This document shows, piece by piece, positions 1 to 9,350 of a stretch of 64,000 nt of DNA. Position 1 is the first letter of the stretch, and each line of letters starts with the position of its first letter. A program made the translations under genes and the position numbers. The stretch lies in the NCBI GenBank assembly GCA_037178625.1, contig CM074142.1, positions 1,674,001-1,738,000 on the forward strand, written 5' to 3'. The notes under the pieces were generated by a model that saw nothing but the letters and a program-made list of their open reading frames with translations, did no database searches and was not told where the DNA came from. This DNA is from Skeletonema tropicum (taxonomy: Eukaryota > Bacillariophyta > Thalassiosirophyceae > Thalassiosirales > Thalassiosiraceae).

Positions 1-648
1 TTTACCTGTTTCCACTGTGACTTTCCGCGTTCCACGTTCCACTCATCCTGCTACTTAGAGAGAGCTGCCTGCCTTTTGCCGTTGCGATGATAATATGATG
101 CCTGTGGCTGTGATGGACCGCCTGTTATGTTTGCGTAGGCGTAGTTGCTGCTGCTATTGCTATTGTTCTTCTTGCTGATGATGATGTTGATGCTCGATGC
201 TCTGAAGACGAAGCGGCTGTCCAAGACCGACGACTGACGACCGACTTCGACCCGACAGCCGACACAGCCGACACCCAACGGCCCTTCCGAACACGCACGA
301 GCAGCTAGAGCAGCTAGCAGCAGCTTTTCGTCCATCATTTGCCGCCATTTGCAAAATAATCCAACATCCCAGAGCGTCCATGAAATGTAGATGTAGATGT
401 AAATGAAGCACTTACCACCATTTGTATTAGTTAACCAGAGTTTTACGATATTAGCATTAATCAGGACCGGCTTAGGCTTAGGTTCAACGTACGGTATTTT
501 GGATTGCCGACAGGATTGCCAGACAGCAAGCACTAACAGCCACCTTGAATGAAAGAGAAATGAGTTGTAGATAGAAGTGTCATGTCAGGTCGATGGTGTG
601 CGTGCTGCAAGGTCGAGGTCGAGCGAGCCAGAGTGAAGTAGAGGGCTA
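1..648. other. No supported gene in the left edge
   Basis: The minus strand stays open for about 160 codons (533 to 51), but the translation has low-complexity Ser/Asn stretches and an Ile-Tyr dipeptide run, and I recognise no domain. I see no RNA gene here. It could be flanking DNA or the 3' fringe of the retrotransposon to its right. Confidence 0.5.
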
Positions 649-824
649 CTTGTATCTGCGGAATGTGAGTGTGCGTAAATCACGAGCACGGCAAGGCTAC
701 ACTGTTGTTGTATGTGGGTCTTTAGCTTGTATCTGCGGAATGTGAGTGTGCGTAAATCACGAGCACGGCAAGGCTACACTGTTGTTGTATGTGGGTCTTT
801 AGGTTGTTGTATGTGGGTCTTTAG
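649..824. repeat. Tandem 77-bp repeat (two copies) plus a partial unit
   Basis: A 77-bp unit occurs at 649-725 and again at 726-802, nearly identical. Its last 22 bp (ending TATGTGGGTCTTTAG) is repeated a third time at 803-824. Related sequence reappears around 12646-12775, including the downstream tract that leads to GAGCTCGGGA. The unit lies just past the stop of the minus-strand retrotransposon frame, so it may be the 3' untranslated end of that element. That placement is inference. Confidence 0.75.
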
Positions 825-887
825 GTTGTTGCATGGTTGACCACAATCTTTTTGTGCTGCCGTGCCGTTGATTTGAGCTCGGGACTT

Positions 888-2561
888 TTATGCAGGCTCC
901 TCATCTACCTCTGTCATTTTCATCGGATAACACTCTAGCGGTATAGCGTTGACGTCACATTCATATTTGTAGAACCCACTTTGCACTGGTTGTTCTGTTA
1001 GCTTCTGAATAAAGCTTTCACCAGTGGCTGTCTCTCCTCGTTTGTAGATCACCCCCTTACCTCGGTAGCAGTCATACCATGTGTTCCGTTTCACCGGAAA
1101 CCACTTTCCAAGTGGTATGTCAAGTTCCATTGAATTGGTGTGGTGGTGGCGACTATCCAATCTATTGCAGAATGTTTCTCGTATACACCTACGAAACAAG
1201 GAGAACCACTTCTTCGGAGGGCATGGAATTTGCGGCCATCTCCAATCAGATCCCGCTACAAAATTGCCCCCCAGCGTTGTATTTCCGATATATTCTCCAT
1301 TCTCAACCACTAGGTCTGCTAATGTGATCACTCGCATATAGATACGGACTGCATTGAGCTTTCTCAATATCGATGGCTTTATTTTCCGTCGAATAAATGC
1401 TTCCATAATTGATTGATCGCCTTCCCTCTGCAGTGCTGGGATTGTGGCATCTTCCATCCATATCGTAGCATCTATCTCAGCTAATCGATTTTTCAAGCTC
1501 ACTAGTAGTCCATTGTCCATATATGTCAGCCTTTCTTTGTACTCAAACAATGGTGTTATCAGGCCTGACTGCAGTTGCAATTCATCCAATGTGAAGAGAA
1601 AATCCTCCGCCAATGTCTTCCCATTTCGGAGCTGCTTGACAACATACTCTGACTGCAATTCAGTTTGCCTCGAATACATGTCTGGGATTTCCATCCCTCC
1701 TTGCTCCATAGGACCTCGGAGCACTGCGTCTGGTGAGTTCCTATTAAAGTGCATATATGGGAGGAAGTTATTCCGTACGATTGTATCCATCTTTTTGCAT
1801 TGTTTCTTACTGAATGACGTCAAGTGGAGGACGTAATCCAATGTTGGCATCAATCGTTGGTAGAGTAGTTGCTTCGTCTCACTTGCTGTCAAGAATCCCA
1901 AAGACGTAGACTTGGAAATTCTCCTCAATTTCTCCATGATGACCTCGTACTCTTGCTTCTGGTTCCCATCGGGGCACAAGTGGTATCCCAACCCTTTATT
2001 CGGTTGATTTGGTGACTTAAACTGTATCACTGACTTGGCACCTTTATGATCCTCCAGGAGGATTGTTTCATCTATTGCCATGATTGGTTTTAGTTCCCCT
2101 CGTACCACTTGCCACGCTAATGCCTGCCACGCACATTTGTGGTAGGCAAGTGATTGGCCTGAATATCGTACGACCTCATTCCACATCGTAGAGCTCAATT
2201 TCATCCTTTCGATCAGTTCATCCAGTGGCCGTTCACTGTCGTAATCTGCAGAGACATTTCCATCATTATCATCAACGTAGCTTACGTTATGACGCTTCAT
2301 CATCCGTTCCCCGAAACAACCATGTAATTCCAGGCCCGGTGCCAATTCTGCGTGCGTTTTCAGGATCCCACTACTACATGCCGTAAACAGCGCCGGATTG
2401 TCTGCTTTTCCTTGGATCTCTCCTGAAATCTGATAATCCCCTGGTTCTTCTGAGTATATATCATTCGATACCCCGAGCCCGGTTCTCACATTGCGTTTCA
2501 TTCCACGTAGTGCTTCCGCTCTTGCTCGCAAGATCCCGTCACTGAAGTTCCTTTTCGCCAT
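888..2561 (-). CDS. LINE protein, second part of reverse transcriptase
   Basis: This 557-residue stretch is in the same frame as the preceding one, five codons after the TAG. It holds the rest of the polymerase: a motif-B-like segment EIQGKADNPALF (residues about 48-59), the catalytic YVDD at residues 95-98, and the LGYHLCPDG segment typical of motif E/thumb transition in LINE polymerases. The C-terminal 250 residues are a helical thumb/connection region with no zinc knuckle that I recognise. The ATG at 2561 is probably just the first Met after the stop, not a real start. I expect the native product to be a single fusion with the upstream frame. Confidence 0.75.
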   Translation of the reverse strand: MAKRNFSDGILRARAEALRGMKRNVRTGLGVSNDIYSEEPGDYQISGEIQGKADNPALFTACSSGILKTHAELAPGLELHGCFGERMMKRHNVSYVDDNDGNVSADYDSERPLDELIERMKLSSTMWNEVVRYSGQSLAYHKCAWQALAWQVVRGELKPIMAIDETILLEDHKGAKSVIQFKSPNQPNKGLGYHLCPDGNQKQEYEVIMEKLRRISKSTSLGFLTASETKQLLYQRLMPTLDYVLHLTSFSKKQCKKMDTIVRNNFLPYMHFNRNSPDAVLRGPMEQGGMEIPDMYSRQTELQSEYVVKQLRNGKTLAEDFLFTLDELQLQSGLITPLFEYKERLTYMDNGLLVSLKNRLAEIDATIWMEDATIPALQREGDQSIMEAFIRRKIKPSILRKLNAVRIYMRVITLADLVVENGEYIGNTTLGGNFVAGSDWRWPQIPCPPKKWFSLFRRCIRETFCNRLDSRHHHTNSMELDIPLGKWFPVKRNTWYDCYRGKGVIYKRGETATGESFIQKLTEQPVQSGFYKYECDVNAIPLECYPMKMTEVDEEPA

Positions 2562-2573
2562 TTCTATGTTCGA

Positions 2574-5423
2574 CTATGACGGCTGCATTCGATCATAACA
2601 CGCTATACAGTCATAATACAGCATGCCTATTGTTGATTTCTTTGCTCGTGCCGCTTCGAATGTTAACAATTTGATCATGGCTGCATCAATTGAGTTTCTA
2701 TCTTTCCGAGATCCCCACTGTTCGTCTGACAGCTCCACAGTAGACTCCATCTTTTTTGAAAACTCTCTTGCAAAAAATTTCAGTGCCGTGTTGAAATCAG
2801 CTTCTAATAACCCTATGATTCGGAGTTGGTTTATCTGCCGGTTACCTTTTTTCTTTTCCAGCATTACATCCGTCATACTCTTCCATCGTTCAGGGGCGAA
2901 ACCATATATAAACGGCAGGCTGATCATTATCGACAACCAATCTGCAAACTCATTGTCAGCTACCATAGCTTTCCACACCGTATAATGTAGGTCTCCATTA
3001 GAAGCAGTCTTTTCTTTGGCTTTTCGGAATGCCTCTTGCAGTTGAGCAGAAGTTATTGAGCCCACGGTTTCCTCCATTGCTACTTCTTTTTCTGTTTGTT
3101 TGAGTTGACTCATCCACGCTGCTAGAGTATCACTAATCTCCATTTCTTCGTTCGTGGTTGGGTCTACCACTCGATAGTTTCCTTCGAGTATTTGCTTCAC
3201 CTCCTCAGTTCCCTCCGCACTTATCAATTGCTGTACTGGGGGTTGAGTCGATGGCCCCCCTTCCATTGCTACCTGTTGCAAATGCCGTTTGTTCCGTTGT
3301 AGTATTTTACCTTCGATAGCCGTTTGGGATGTAATTGCCTCCCATTGGAACGGTGATTTGTCAATTATCTCATCTATCTTCAGTGTCTCATTTGTCCCAT
3401 TTTCTCGGACAATTACTTTGACGGGATATGCATTCTTATCCGGTACCTTCAATGAATGGTGGGCATAGAATTCTTTTTCCATGATTGGTTTTCCTTGAGA
3501 CGTTTGTTGTATGACTGCATGCGTTTCAAATACTCCTTTATCATAATGGTACAATTCTTCCATATCTTCAGAGTACATCCACTCATGGCTCGGGACGTCT
3601 ATGCGATCAAGTCCAACACGTTGCCCTTTTGTGAGGATACTAAGCTTCCGATTCGTTGATGCTGCTCTTGTCGTTCGTATCATTGCGTTCATTTTAGCTT
3701 CCCAATCTCCGCCATCTTTTCTTGCTGATGATTGAGCTTGAACTTCGAGCCATCCAATCCTCTTTTCTGCACAATCCTTCTGGATTTCCCATAGCTCTTT
3801 ACGTGCTTCCCTGACCTTTACTTTCAAATCTTTAACTTTCATCTGCTCGTAATTACTCGTCAGATCATATCCAAGTCTTGCTGCAAGTTTGGTCAGTCCT
3901 ACACTTGGGGGTGCTCGCCTACGCTGGCAGTCCAACATTGCCTTATACAGCAGTACTTTCTGCCCTGCCAACGTCAGTTCCGGACTGCGAAAGTACCCAT
4001 ATCGGCGACGTGATGTCTTTTTCAGAGTTGCCCTGATGATATCAGTATATTCCTTATCCAATGCGTTATATGCACGCTTCGCCTCCGTCGTACATCCTTC
4101 CTCATGGAACTTCGCAACTAGGATGGGAACTTTAAGTTGAATGTTCTTGTCCTCCATCCCTTTTCTTAGCTCGTCCATGAACTTCTCCACCTTATCTTCT
4201 TGATGTAGGGTGAATTGCCTATTGATTGCATTTGGGGGGCAATTTATAAGGCCTCTGAACAACAATTTCTCATCAAAGTCAACCCACGCCATTGAATGAT
4301 CGGAGTGCACAGCCTCATGAAACCCTAGGTACCCAATATGTCGTACCGCATGCTGAAGGCCTGCATCCATGAGGATGTAATCAAGTCTTTTCGTTCCTCT
4401 ATTGTAAGTCCGTGGCATTTCCTCGAACTTCCTATAGAATGGGTCCTCCAGAACTGCATTTTGTTGAAACTCTCTAAACTCCTTATCCGAGAATGTACTT
4501 CCATTTGCATCCATCATTACTATTGGTCTATATCCCTTCGATCTTTTCTCTTCAATCAGCTTGGTGAGGTCGTTGAGGATTTGCTTCCTCGGCCGAGGGT
4601 TAACTACTCCATCTTTCATCATTGCAGACTGTTGATGAGTGTATGCTGTGTTTGGCCCTGCATTTGAGGATTGACATACTCTATACGCCGTTATGACAAC
4701 TATCCCTTCATCCCGGCTTCCTTGGAGAATATGCCACGCAAATCTTCCATACTTGTCAGACCCTTGATGCCGAACTCGTCCCGTCACGTGGCCTGTAATA
4801 GTTTGTAGGACTCCTCCTGGCTGATATTTGATTCGATGGTCTATTGGTGGCAATGACGCATACTGAGTGTTAGCCATATTCTGAAACATTCGTCTCATAT
4901 TCATATCAAAAATTCCTTTATTATTCGATGTCCATGGGCGGTTCGTTTCTACGTATCCGCATATATCAATCCCAAGGTCATGGACTACCTCTATCTCGTT
5001 TGGTAGAGTATTGGTCCTCAGGACTTTGATGGAGTTAATATTTTGAAACCCGAATCTTACTACTCCATCTTCATTTTGTCTAAGTTGCATTTTATCTCCC
5101 TTTGATTCCAAATTCGACACACTGCCGATGATATCCTGTTCCTTCCGGGGCTTTGATTTATTGCAAACATTGACTTTTCTTTGATGAACTCTCTTTGTGT
5201 CCTCTTCAATTCGCCCGGTCGGATGATCTTCTCCACCACGTGCTCCGCCACCTGCTCGTCGTCGATTGTGGTTATTGCTATGATGGGAGTTATTGTTATT
5301 GTCTTCATACTCGTTTTGGGCCAGCTGACACTCTATTTCTTCCGGGTTTTGTGGTTTCCCAACTTCCCTTTGTTGAGGCTTCATCTCGGAGTGACTTTTA
5401 TCGTTATTAGGTTCTACCATCAT
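2574..5423 (-). CDS. LINE protein, endonuclease and first part of reverse transcriptase
   Basis: The 949-residue frame starts with a charged, Asn/Arg-rich tail (residues 1-115). Roughly residues 115-390 carry the exonuclease-endonuclease-phosphatase fold: an N in FGFQNINSI, a catalytic-type E in CGYVETNRPW, a D/N pair in PIVMMDANGS, RLDYILMD and a closing SDH. This domain nicks target DNA in LINE elements. After a helical linker the reverse transcriptase begins near residue 780, and motif A (YYDCIACYD, metal-binding D938 and D944) sits just before the end. The TAG follows five residues after D944, so this frame alone cannot make an active polymerase. The remainder continues in the same frame downstream. 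Confidence 0.8.
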   Translation of the reverse strand: MMVEPNNDKSHSEMKPQQREVGKPQNPEEIECQLAQNEYEDNNNNSHHSNNHNRRRAGGGARGGEDHPTGRIEEDTKRVHQRKVNVCNKSKPRKEQDIIGSVSNLESKGDKMQLRQNEDGVVRFGFQNINSIKVLRTNTLPNEIEVVHDLGIDICGYVETNRPWTSNNKGIFDMNMRRMFQNMANTQYASLPPIDHRIKYQPGGVLQTITGHVTGRVRHQGSDKYGRFAWHILQGSRDEGIVVITAYRVCQSSNAGPNTAYTHQQSAMMKDGVVNPRPRKQILNDLTKLIEEKRSKGYRPIVMMDANGSTFSDKEFREFQQNAVLEDPFYRKFEEMPRTYNRGTKRLDYILMDAGLQHAVRHIGYLGFHEAVHSDHSMAWVDFDEKLLFRGLINCPPNAINRQFTLHQEDKVEKFMDELRKGMEDKNIQLKVPILVAKFHEEGCTTEAKRAYNALDKEYTDIIRATLKKTSRRRYGYFRSPELTLAGQKVLLYKAMLDCQRRRAPPSVGLTKLAARLGYDLTSNYEQMKVKDLKVKVREARKELWEIQKDCAEKRIGWLEVQAQSSARKDGGDWEAKMNAMIRTTRAASTNRKLSILTKGQRVGLDRIDVPSHEWMYSEDMEELYHYDKGVFETHAVIQQTSQGKPIMEKEFYAHHSLKVPDKNAYPVKVIVRENGTNETLKIDEIIDKSPFQWEAITSQTAIEGKILQRNKRHLQQVAMEGGPSTQPPVQQLISAEGTEEVKQILEGNYRVVDPTTNEEMEISDTLAAWMSQLKQTEKEVAMEETVGSITSAQLQEAFRKAKEKTASNGDLHYTVWKAMVADNEFADWLSIMISLPFIYGFAPERWKSMTDVMLEKKKGNRQINQLRIIGLLEADFNTALKFFAREFSKKMESTVELSDEQWGSRKDRNSIDAAMIKLLTFEAARAKKSTIGMLYYDCIACYDRMQPS

Positions 5424-5687
5424 CTATTCCTCTAGTGCTTCATGGCCTCTCGCAACGGCCGCTACCTTGATCTGGCTACGAGAGGCCCACGTAGGAATTA
5501 GTACCAACCACTCATTTTGTGTGGATTTTTGTTGGCGATGTGACGGTTTTTCTCTTTTCGAAAAAGTCTTTCACCCTTGCTATTTGACTAATCGTACTCC
5601 TTTGATTATGATTACCCTCGATATGTGCACCTTTGCTATTGTTGTGGTGACATCATAGCATGCTTTGCGCTTTTGGCTGTCTGTATC

Positions 5688-5837
5688 TGTTAGATTACAC
5701 GTACGTAGATACAGTAGATACAAGACTACTCTAATCATTATCTTTTATCTCCTATCTAATCTATCAATAGCATCGATTGGAAGTAGGGAGATCGAGGATA
5801 CTAACAGGTTATAGAGCCTATACAATGGATACTAACA
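5688..5837. mobile_element. Short LTR remnant with primer-binding-site-like residue
   Basis: The segment starts TGTTAG and ends CTAACA, and is flanked by the 5-bp direct repeat GTATC (5683-5687 and 5838-5842). The first 119 bp (5688-5806) look like a complete short LTR. They are followed by GGTTATAGAGCC, which resembles the initiator-Met primer-binding site of Copia-type elements, and after 21 bp the last 10 bp of the LTR (GATACTAACA) recur before the duplication. That layout fits a deleted, TRIM-like element. A related 94-bp copy lies at 29227-29320. Confidence 0.7.
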
Positions 5838-7356
5838 GTATCTAATCTGCAGTCCGCAGACTAAAAAAGAAGTAGTTGTGTCATTTTTTGCTTGGCATTT
5901 GGCGTCATACTTAACTATCATCCGCGATTCAGATGTTTACATACCTCAACAACACTCATTTTCGCGGTGACGAGACGATGTTCTCACGATATCGATCTTC
6001 TTGTCGGAATTCCGTGGATCTAAAGATTTCTCAATTAGAGTCGTAATTACCGGAAGCTTCAAGTGCAAGATTCTGATGTGAAATCTTCCTTTATCTTCCT
6101 CGCAAACAGAAAAGATTGACACCTGCGCTTGCATTGCACGCACCTTACACTACTGACAGTTCTCCATTCCAGACAATAGGGCAGGCTAATACAACAAGCT
6201 GCCGACAATAATAATTTTGAGGGGTACATGAAGAAATGCATGCAATTGTCACAGGGAATGCCTATATCAATACGACTGTCATACCGGTATTGATATAGGC
6301 ATTCCCTGTGACAGCAATGAAACAGCAAAAAAACATCTTTTTTCAGATAAAATGCCTTCCACACCTATGAACCCAAAGCCCTTTTTTGACATCAATCGGC
6401 GCAAAAGAGGCTAAATCTAAATCTCCATGTGGATCTTGCTGAGATAGGCGGACAGACATGTAGACGAGGACGAGGGAAAGATTTGTAGACGAGGGAAAGA
6501 TAATTTAGGTCAAGGTTGCCCAGGAAATCGTAGATTTGTAGCTGTAACCTCTCTCAATAGATCGATTTCACGCTCATCTCTCTCATCCAGACGGCTTGCA
6601 CTGACAATGTTGTTGTGTGTGTGTGGATGATTTTTATCGGAAACAGAGAAAGAAAATGTGCCATTCTGAGTGGCTCAACAAATGTTGCCGTTGTCGATTG
6701 CGTTGATTTTATTAGCAAAGCACAATGGCATCATCGAAGAGCTCACTGCTCGCATTGAGAAGTGAGCTTTTGGCGTTCGGCACAGAATTCTCCTTCGATC
6801 AGTTTCTGTGCAAGTCTCCCGCAATTTTTCTAATTTTCGGAATTTTGAACAATTTGCGGGAATCACCATTCTCAGAATCCTATCTTCGTAAACTCGTAGC
6901 AAAGGCTCATAGGTGCTACGCTAAGAATCAACCACAATGACAAGCGTAAACAAATCTACGTCTACTGGTCGATTTTCCTCGTCCCTGCGGAAAAACGCCT
7001 AGCGCCTCGAATGTGTGTACGCACTGGCTATGTGAGAGAGAAGAGAAGATCACGAGACAAACAAACATGTAGAGTAGAGTAGGTACTTATGGGACTCAGT
7101 CAATTTGCACACAAATTGGCAGTTGTCCTATTACTACTTACACTACGAGTCTAGTTAGATAAAACTAAGACTCCCTGAAAGTGTCTACTGATGTTTGTCA
7201 ACAGACACTCCACACAGGTATGCTGAAACTTGTGCAAAGCACGTAAGAAGATGTGCTGCGATCAAGTTCTGCTGAATGTGATCGGAGTGCGTCTAAAACT
7301 AGCCATTGAGTACACACAAGCATACGTGCAAAAAGAAAAAAATTTTACTTGAATTG
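5838..7356. other. Gene-free stretch with repeats
   Basis: No supported gene. A 47-bp segment at about 5919-5965 (ATCATCCGCGATTCAG and onward to TTTTCGCG) recurs at about 12581-12627. There is a long perfect inverted repeat at 6247-6313 and a local direct repeat of GTAGACGAGGGAAAGAT-type sequence near 6453-6500. Short open frames on both strands near 6675-6940 overlap each other and show no domain. Confidence 0.6.
6247..6313. repeat. Perfect 27-bp inverted repeat, 13-nt loop
   Basis: The arm at 6247-6273 (contains CAGGGAATGCCTATATCAA) is exactly complementary to 6287-6313, leaving the 13-nt loop 6274-6286. Such a long perfect stem could be the core of a foldback element or a small-RNA precursor. 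No target-site duplication is obvious and I make no functional call. Confidence 0.85.
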
Positions 7357-8586
7357 TTAAATGTCTGTGTATGTGCCCATGAAGCTTGAATCGATTTGGT
7401 CTGCGGAATATGAAACATTTTGGGGTAGATTTGCAAGCTTAATAGAAATAGAAGCCGACTTGCTGAGAGAGTCAGAGTGTTGTTGGAGGATTTTATGTGT
7501 GCTTCGAAGGTATAGACGATAAGAGTCGCCTAACCATCTAAGTTGAATTTTGATGTAGTCACCATCGTGTCCTTGTTCGTGGAGGAGTACTGCTGCAGTC
7601 ACGCGGAAAGAATGAGAAGAGAACTTTCTGATATCGGTTTCAGACATATCCGGGTATAGCTTTCTAGCTATGTTCTGTAAGAATGATGAGACATCATTCC
7701 CTGTTACATAACGCTTGTTGTTTTTGAACTGGTATACAACGCAAGGAAGTGATTGACTTTGTCCAAGATTATTGGCTCTTCTCACTAAACGCACTGCGGC
7801 ACGAACAGGACACATCTTCGGATTTTCTCGATCTGGGAGAACATGTTTCTTCTCACCATTTCGTCGGTTTTTTTGGACTTTGAAGGTGATATCTAAACGA
7901 TCTATTCCATCAACTTCATTGGAATTGTATTCAATAAATTGATTACCATCTTTTCTGAAGAAGACAAGGTCTTGGCTGGATATTGCTTTGAGTGTCTCTT
8001 TTCCGCTAGGGAAGACATGATAATCGGGTTTTGAGTGAGATTTTTGACCGTATTCCGATAAGCGAAAGCCGAAGTATCTACTAAGGATTGCAAGATCGCA
8101 GAGACAGTATTCTTTTGACATAAAATCAGATGAAATCATTATCTCCAGCATTGCGGCAAAGAATTTCTCGTTTAGTGGGGAACGTTGTGTAGCGATGTTC
8201 TCTTGTTCCTCGTAGTTCTTCAAAATGGTGGCAGCCATACTATTCTTGTCATTGAAGTCGAAGGGATCAGGAAAGCCTCTGAGACGAAACAACTTTATCG
8301 CGGCACTTGCATATCCTTTGACAGTATCGGACCTAAGTGAGTCTCTATTTTGGATATTTATGCCAAGAGATACCTCCTTTACAAAATGTGCCAAGGTACG
8401 GTCCCAACCAGGGCCTTGTCCGCAAGGGTCGGGTAGAAACTTTCTTCTTGCAAAAGCTAAGTAGAAAGCTTGCCTAGACCGCTCTGTTTCAATTGCCTTA
8501 CTTCCTCCAGAGTTGGCGAACTCTCTGTCAAGATGGTCTTCCAGAGCATCGAAAGCAGCAATGGACTCGGATGAAAAGTTCTGCAA
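7357..8586 (-). CDS. Tyrosine recombinase of the DIRS-like element
   Basis: The product has 409 residues with an N-terminal helical DNA-binding-type region and a C-terminal catalytic domain. The box I arginine is R175 in YFGFRLSEY, box II is HSFR (H325 and R328), followed by RWLGDSYRLYLR where Y356 or Y359 would be the nucleophile. All the hallmark residues of the family are present, so the enzyme could still be active if expressed. It overlaps the upstream RNase H frame by about 130 bp in a different frame, as is common in such elements. Expression may rely on a downstream start or frameshift. Confidence 0.75.
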   Translation of the reverse strand: MQNFSSESIAAFDALEDHLDREFANSGGSKAIETERSRQAFYLAFARRKFLPDPCGQGPGWDRTLAHFVKEVSLGINIQNRDSLRSDTVKGYASAAIKLFRLRGFPDPFDFNDKNSMAATILKNYEEQENIATQRSPLNEKFFAAMLEIMISSDFMSKEYCLCDLAILSRYFGFRLSEYGQKSHSKPDYHVFPSGKETLKAISSQDLVFFRKDGNQFIEYNSNEVDGIDRLDITFKVQKNRRNGEKKHVLPDRENPKMCPVRAAVRLVRRANNLGQSQSLPCVVYQFKNNKRYVTGNDVSSFLQNIARKLYPDMSETDIRKFSSHSFRVTAAVLLHEQGHDGDYIKIQLRWLGDSYRLYLRSTHKILQQHSDSLSKSASISIKLANLPQNVSYSADQIDSSFMGTYTDI

Positions 8587-9026
8587 TTCTGCAAAACGGG
8601 GTATTGCTGTTTGAGTGAATCGAAGAGGTCGGAGTATTTGAGGGAAGAATTGTTAGAAGACATTTTTGATTTGAGACGTGAAATAGCATCGGCGATTATG
8701 TTGTCTTCTCCAGCGATCCACTTAGCGTTGATTCCAAGTGGTGAGTCCATGATAAGAAAACAGAATATGATTGCTAGTCTCCTCCCGATGATGGATTCGG
8801 TACAGAGACGGATCCATTTGACTGAACTCATGTTGTCCGCACAGTTGAGTAGTATAGGATATGGATCATCTTCTGGAAAGTTCGATGTTATTGCTGTGAG
8901 CGCTGCTGCGTAATTGATGATGATGGCCGTAAACTCCAATACGTTGATTCCAATTTGTAATGGGCCTGATGCATCTTCGCTTTGCTTCCTGAACATCTGC
9001 ACTGGAATCACTAACCAATGAGTACC
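8457..9026 (-). CDS. RNase H-like fragment of the DIRS-like element
   Basis: The frame is open from 9026 with no ATG at its left boundary, so it is a fragment. It shows the RNase H pattern of DIRS and related retroelements: an E in VLEFTAIIINYA, a D in LLNCADNMSSV, and the closing motif KWIAGEDNIIADAISRL. About 70 residues of linker with Ser/Lys-rich composition follow before the recombinase frame starts. The polymerase that should precede it is missing. Confidence 0.65.
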   Translation of the reverse strand, partial: GTHWLVIPVQMFRKQSEDASGPLQIGINVLEFTAIIINYAAALTAITSNFPEDDPYPILLNCADNMSSVKWIRLCTESIIGRRLAIIFCFLIMDSPLGINAKWIAGEDNIIADAISRLKSKMSSNNSSLKYSDLFDSLKQQYPVLQNCRTFHPSPLLLSMLWKTILTESSPTLEEVRQLKQSGLGKLST

Positions 9027-9350
9027 TCAGATCTATCTATCTATCTCAAAGATGATCCATTTCGTATAGTGAATCACTTAGACTAGGCAACTTGGGCGTT
9101 CATGGGAAAGCATCGGCATCGTACGCTACAGGGGCAGGCAAGGGAGATGTACATTTCATTCCCAACACTTATGTTGCTTTAGTAACATTAACATCAGCCA
9201 ACAATAATGTTTACTTATCCCTTTCATACCTCCTCAATTTCTACTGAATCTGATGAGTTTCCTGTCAGTCCTGTGGTAGATGTTTGAAATTTGGGAGTGA
9301 ACCTGCAAATTCAATTCTGTAAAAAATTCTGTAAAATCTCTCCGTCTCTT

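Larger units (their letters stand above)
888..5490 (-). mobile_element. Non-LTR (LINE-type) retrotransposon, one amber stop
   Basis: One minus-strand frame runs from 5423 to 888, about 1,510 codons, with an apurinic-type endonuclease first and a reverse transcriptase second. A single TAG at 2574-2576 splits it. No LTRs and no RNase H or integrase domain were seen, which fits a LINE-type element. Upstream of the first ATG, GGCCTCTCG at 5444-5452 pairs with CGAGAGGCC at 5479-5487 and would form a hairpin in the leader. The 3' end is not sharply defined; a tandem 77-bp repeat follows the stop. Target-site duplications were not found. Good length and motif conservation suggest a fairly young copy. 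Confidence 0.85.
7357..9026 (-). mobile_element. 5'-truncated DIRS-like retroelement (RNase H plus tyrosine recombinase)
   Basis: Two overlapping minus-strand frames encode, in order, an RNase H-like domain and a tyrosine recombinase, the order at the 3' end of DIRS-family elements (reverse transcriptase, RNase H, then recombinase). The reverse transcriptase is absent: the RNase H frame is closed by a stop at 9027-9029 just upstream. I therefore read this as a truncated copy. DIRS-type terminal repeats were not identified. An RNase H from another element placed next to a Crypton-like recombinase is a less likely alternative. Confidence 0.65.
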
